A stretch of 64,000 bases of DNA, taken from NCBI GenBank assembly GCA_034770075.1, contig CM068380.1, positions 87,070,112 to 87,134,111 on the forward strand, in the 5' to 3' direction. The translations under genes were made by a program, and so were the position numbers. This DNA is from Aralia elata (Eukaryota > Streptophyta > Magnoliopsida > Apiales > Araliaceae). Numbering within the stretch: position 1 is the stretch's first letter; the number at the start of each line of letters is the position of its first letter. Below the pieces are notes generated by a model. The model ran no database searches, was not told the DNA's origin, and saw only the letters and a list, made by a program, of their open reading frames with translations. Positions 60,969 to 64,000 of the stretch are shown here, in pieces.

Positions 60969-61079
60969 ACAAGGCTCTCCAGCGAACCAAATTTTACGGA
61001 CTAAAGACGAATTGGAGCAAAAACACACGCGGGTTGCATTTGAGTTGGGTGGGTTGTCAAAATGGGTCAACTATATAAC
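60595..61079. other. 3' flank of zinc-finger gene with microsatellite
   Basis: 3' UTR-like T-rich sequence, then a (TA)n(CA)n microsatellite at 60927-60968. No gene seen. Confidence 0.6.
60927..60968. repeat. (TA)n(CA)n microsatellite
   Basis: Alternating TA run joined to a CA run. Confidence 0.95.
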
Positions 61080-61935
61080 AAAATAAAACCCAATTTAGAT
61101 CAGATGCAAGCACCGATTTCTCTCTCTAACTCTTCCCTCTCTCTCACTACGAACCAAGAAGCTACGGGATGCAAGCACCGATTAGAGCTTTTGGCATATA
61201 TTTTTTTAATTTAAAGGCATTCTTTGTTTTGTAATTCCGTTGTTGGTCTTGTTTGGTTGGGGGATCCTTGTGGCTGTTTTGTTCGGGTCCGTCTTTCCAA
61301 AAATCCTTGACAGATGGGGGGCTCTCTCCTTAACTTGCTGCCGATATGGTTATCGCCGCTGGCTTCTGGGTTTTGGTCTCCTTAACTTGATGTATCTGTT
61401 CTGCGGTGGTTGTTTTGCACACTTCCTTGGCCACGTGTTGCTTGTTCTCATTTGTTGAGTTTGATCTGTTGACGTTTATTCATGGCTTCGTCTATTTCTG
61501 TCTAGATTATCCCAACTGTTTTGTGCTTTAATTTAAGTTTGTATGTGCCTATTGTTTATCCCCAACTTAGATTAGATGTGTTCATCTTTGCTTGGCCGGA
61601 ATCTATGGTTTTGAAATGGTGATGTTTTGCATTGCTGTTCTGATTCCATGGTGGTTTGCCGATTTCGGATTTTGGGCAATGTGTGCTGGAGCTTGGCCGG
61701 AAGGTGGTTTCGCCGGTGGACCTGCCGATGGTTTGTGTGCTTCTGCTGTTGGCCACTTACTTGGTTGATGCGCCACACGTGGGCCTTCTGTGCTTCAGTT
61801 GGTCCTTTGCCTTTGGCAGTGTAGCTGACTTCATTGGGCCACACGTTGTGGGTTGTTCTTGTGCTGATTAGTGCTATTTTTCCGCCTACTTTTTGGACTT
61901 AATGCTGATACCTTTAATTTAGCACCAAAAAAAAA
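61080..61935. other. GC-richer island of unknown origin
   Basis: This island is richer in G/C and T/G than its flanks, with no splice-linked coding exons I can recognise. It ends in an A-run after TTAGCACC at about 61925. A 16-bp direct repeat GATGCAAGCACCGATT occurs at about 61103 and 61168. It could be a degraded non-LTR element or an old gene fragment. Confidence 0.3.
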
Positions 61936-63689
61936 TTGTGATTGAGGTTTTGATAATAAGCAACCAATTTTCAGGAGTTTAAATAGGGCAGAGGTCAGTG
62001 TTTGCTAAGATTAATGACTTATTAATATATATAGATTACTTCATTTTTGCGGACAAAGGTGCAGATTGCAGAATTAGTACTAGTACTCCACTATCTATCT
62101 AATTCATGTCTATTTACAATAGTATTATTGGTGTAAATTTAGCTAACTATTAATATCGAGTACTCATTTTTACAAGGTTAAGACATGGATATATGATAGA
62201 AGGATTTGTAATAAAAATGTTAAATCAATTGATTTACCACAAGTACTGATAGTCCTCTTATTACCCCTGACATGAATTTACACCACAAAACAGAGTACCA
62301 GAAGCTATATTGGCATGGAAGAACTTAATGTTAAATACAGCTAATCACATCATTTCAGCCATGAACATCCACTTGAACCACCTGCTTTGGCTGCAACCTC
62401 ACTATATTCTCAGGCAAGTACTGCTACGAGTGCAAAACATGCCCCTGTTAGTTACCTTCACCAAATATGCCACAACATGCCCAAATGTAAACAGGGAAAC
62501 AACTCAATTCTTATAAACAACATTAATTCTTTCAGAAAGTAAGTACATCTCAATATTACCCAATTTTAGTCAAAACAAGTTAGTGAGTTATACTTTTGAA
62601 TGGAGGGAGTAAAAAAAAATTCTTCAATACCAGAGGAAGGGGAGAATAGGAAAAAAAACAAAGGAAAAACTAATGCGGCAACAGTATGATCCATGAATTG
62701 CTATAATATAAATTCTTATGATGTCTACAATTTGTAGTAGCATAATATACTCATTTAACAACCAAATCATAAATATAAATGAACCATAAATACAAATTTT
62801 TAACAACCAAATCATAAATATCTTTGTTCTCTAGCCCACTTTTTTCTTTCCGATAAATGCTCTTGCAATTTATTTTAAGTTTATAGGAGTAATTTTTTCA
62901 GTTTCTTTTCTTTGTGATTTTAGTTTCTCTGTTTTGTTCTTTGTACTGGCAAGTTACAAGCCATCTTTTCTTTTTGTAAATATCTTTTTTTTGTTCAATC
63001 CCATGAAATTTGAGAACAATAAATCCCAAATTGAATCTAAACGACAACCATAAGTGAACGTACACTCGAGAAATGCAAGAGTGGGATTTGAAGGGAAGGT
63101 AATGGCAGATAGAAAAAGCACATGTCCCTTTGGGACTGTGACACTGCAGAAAGTTAAGGAAGAAGAATTTGCCGGAGTCGTGTCAATTTGGCCGGAGTTG
63201 GAGGAACTTTGGTTTGTGCTGAGAGAGAGAGAGAGAGTTCGTAGAGTTTAGAGAGAGAAATAGGTTTTGTCAATTGAATTTAGATTGGTTTTTTTTTAAG
63301 TCAGCTGAGTCGTTGACCCACTTTTTGATACCCAACCCCCGCTTTTTTTTAGTTCGTCAATAGTTGGTCCCAGTTGGTCCGAGAGAATGACCCATATATA
63401 TATATATATATATATAAAATCAGTGTTGTAAATTTATTTATTTTTATTTACTCTGACCACTGTTGTGATTTTTTTTTTCTTGGGATTGAAGACAAATGAG
63501 TGAAGTGAAGAAGAAATAAGAGGTGTAATTTTATAATGTAGCGCAAAGATGGCATGTAAGATGAAGGCCAAGGGGGTTGTTGTTTAGTCACCTAGTGGTA
63601 CAACCCATCGCCCATCTCACTTCCATTTCTTTCTTAAAATTATGTGTTCTGTTGGTGTTAATACTTTTCCTAAATTGTTACACGAAAAG

Positions 63690-63752
<63 letters not shown>

Positions 63753-64000
63753 GTTATTATTATATTATGTGCACTTGTGTACTAATTGAGTAATTGTACA
63801 CTAACATGGATCGGAGAGAATAACACGTTGCTCTCTTCATTACATTTTTCTTCTATTTCATTCAATATACAAAATATTTATTAAAAAAAAATTTGTTGGT
63901 AATAATCTAAAAATATTAATTAATAGTTCATTCCGGATAAGTTTCGAAATACATTAGAATATTTTATAGTTAAAACTTAATAATAATTTTTATTTAAACA
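61936..64000. other. AT-rich spacer
   Basis: No gene is supported. Features: a Stowaway-like end GAATGGAGGGAGTA near 62600, a (GA)n run near 63223, a (TA)n run near 63395, and an (ATT)n microsatellite at 63692-63762. Confidence 0.55.
63692..63762. repeat. (ATT)n microsatellite
   Basis: More than twenty ATT units with one GTT interruption; the poly-leucine frame across it is not a gene. Confidence 0.97.

Noticed and set aside
63577..63789. Poly-leucine frame
   Set aside because: Translation of the (ATT)n microsatellite.

Overview
This is a window of eudicot nuclear DNA. It is AT-rich, with long GT-AG introns, microsatellites, Stowaway-type MITEs and LTR retroelements, and all recognised genes are plant proteins. 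I cannot fix the species; an asterid would fit but is not shown. Seven protein genes are supported, six on the + strand and one on the - strand. No rRNA, tRNA, CRISPR array or prokaryotic feature was seen.

Layout. 1-5.0 kb: 3' part of a diacylglycerol kinase gene (cluster I, DGK1/2 type) whose 5' exons lie left of the window. 5.8-6.3 kb: a small basic protein of unknown function on the - strand. 8.1-15.0 kb: a non-autonomous LTR retroelement present as a tandem array of four 306-bp LTRs and three internal domains of about 1.88 kb, the whole bounded by one 5-bp target-site duplication (GTCAT). 15.4-19.3 kb: UDP-glucose 6-dehydrogenase (single-exon CDS) with one or two leader exons, and a 432-bp solo LTR (TSD GGTAA) in the leader/promoter region. 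19.7-22.8 kb: AT-rich spacer with a triplicated repeat of about 200 bp. 22.9-38.4 kb: a complete 27-exon gene for the spliceosomal DEAH helicase DEAH1 (PRP2/DHX16 type), with three Stowaway-like MITEs in its introns. 39.8-46.7 kb: a nine-exon gene for a small leucine-rich-repeat protein with a predicted lipidated MGCC N terminus. 48.8-52.4 kb: an ELM2-SANT nuclear protein. 54.9-56.1 kb: a TRIM-type miniature retroelement with two identical 257-bp LTRs (TSD TTTAC), inserted on the - strand. 59.0-60.6 kb: a single-exon four-finger C2H2 zinc-finger protein with an EAR repression motif. 60.6-64 kb: spacer.

The genes are unrelated housekeeping or regulatory genes (lipid signalling, UDP-glucuronate for cell walls, splicing, membrane-associated LRR protein, chromatin, transcriptional repression) and do not form a pathway or cluster. 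The most notable signals are the tandem LTR array with its mosaic copies and CTTCGG-dense internal domain, the TRIM with identical LTRs, the solo LTR beside a candidate alternative UGD promoter, and two separate introns that appear to use GC rather than GT donors. I saw no convincing new biological system beyond these.
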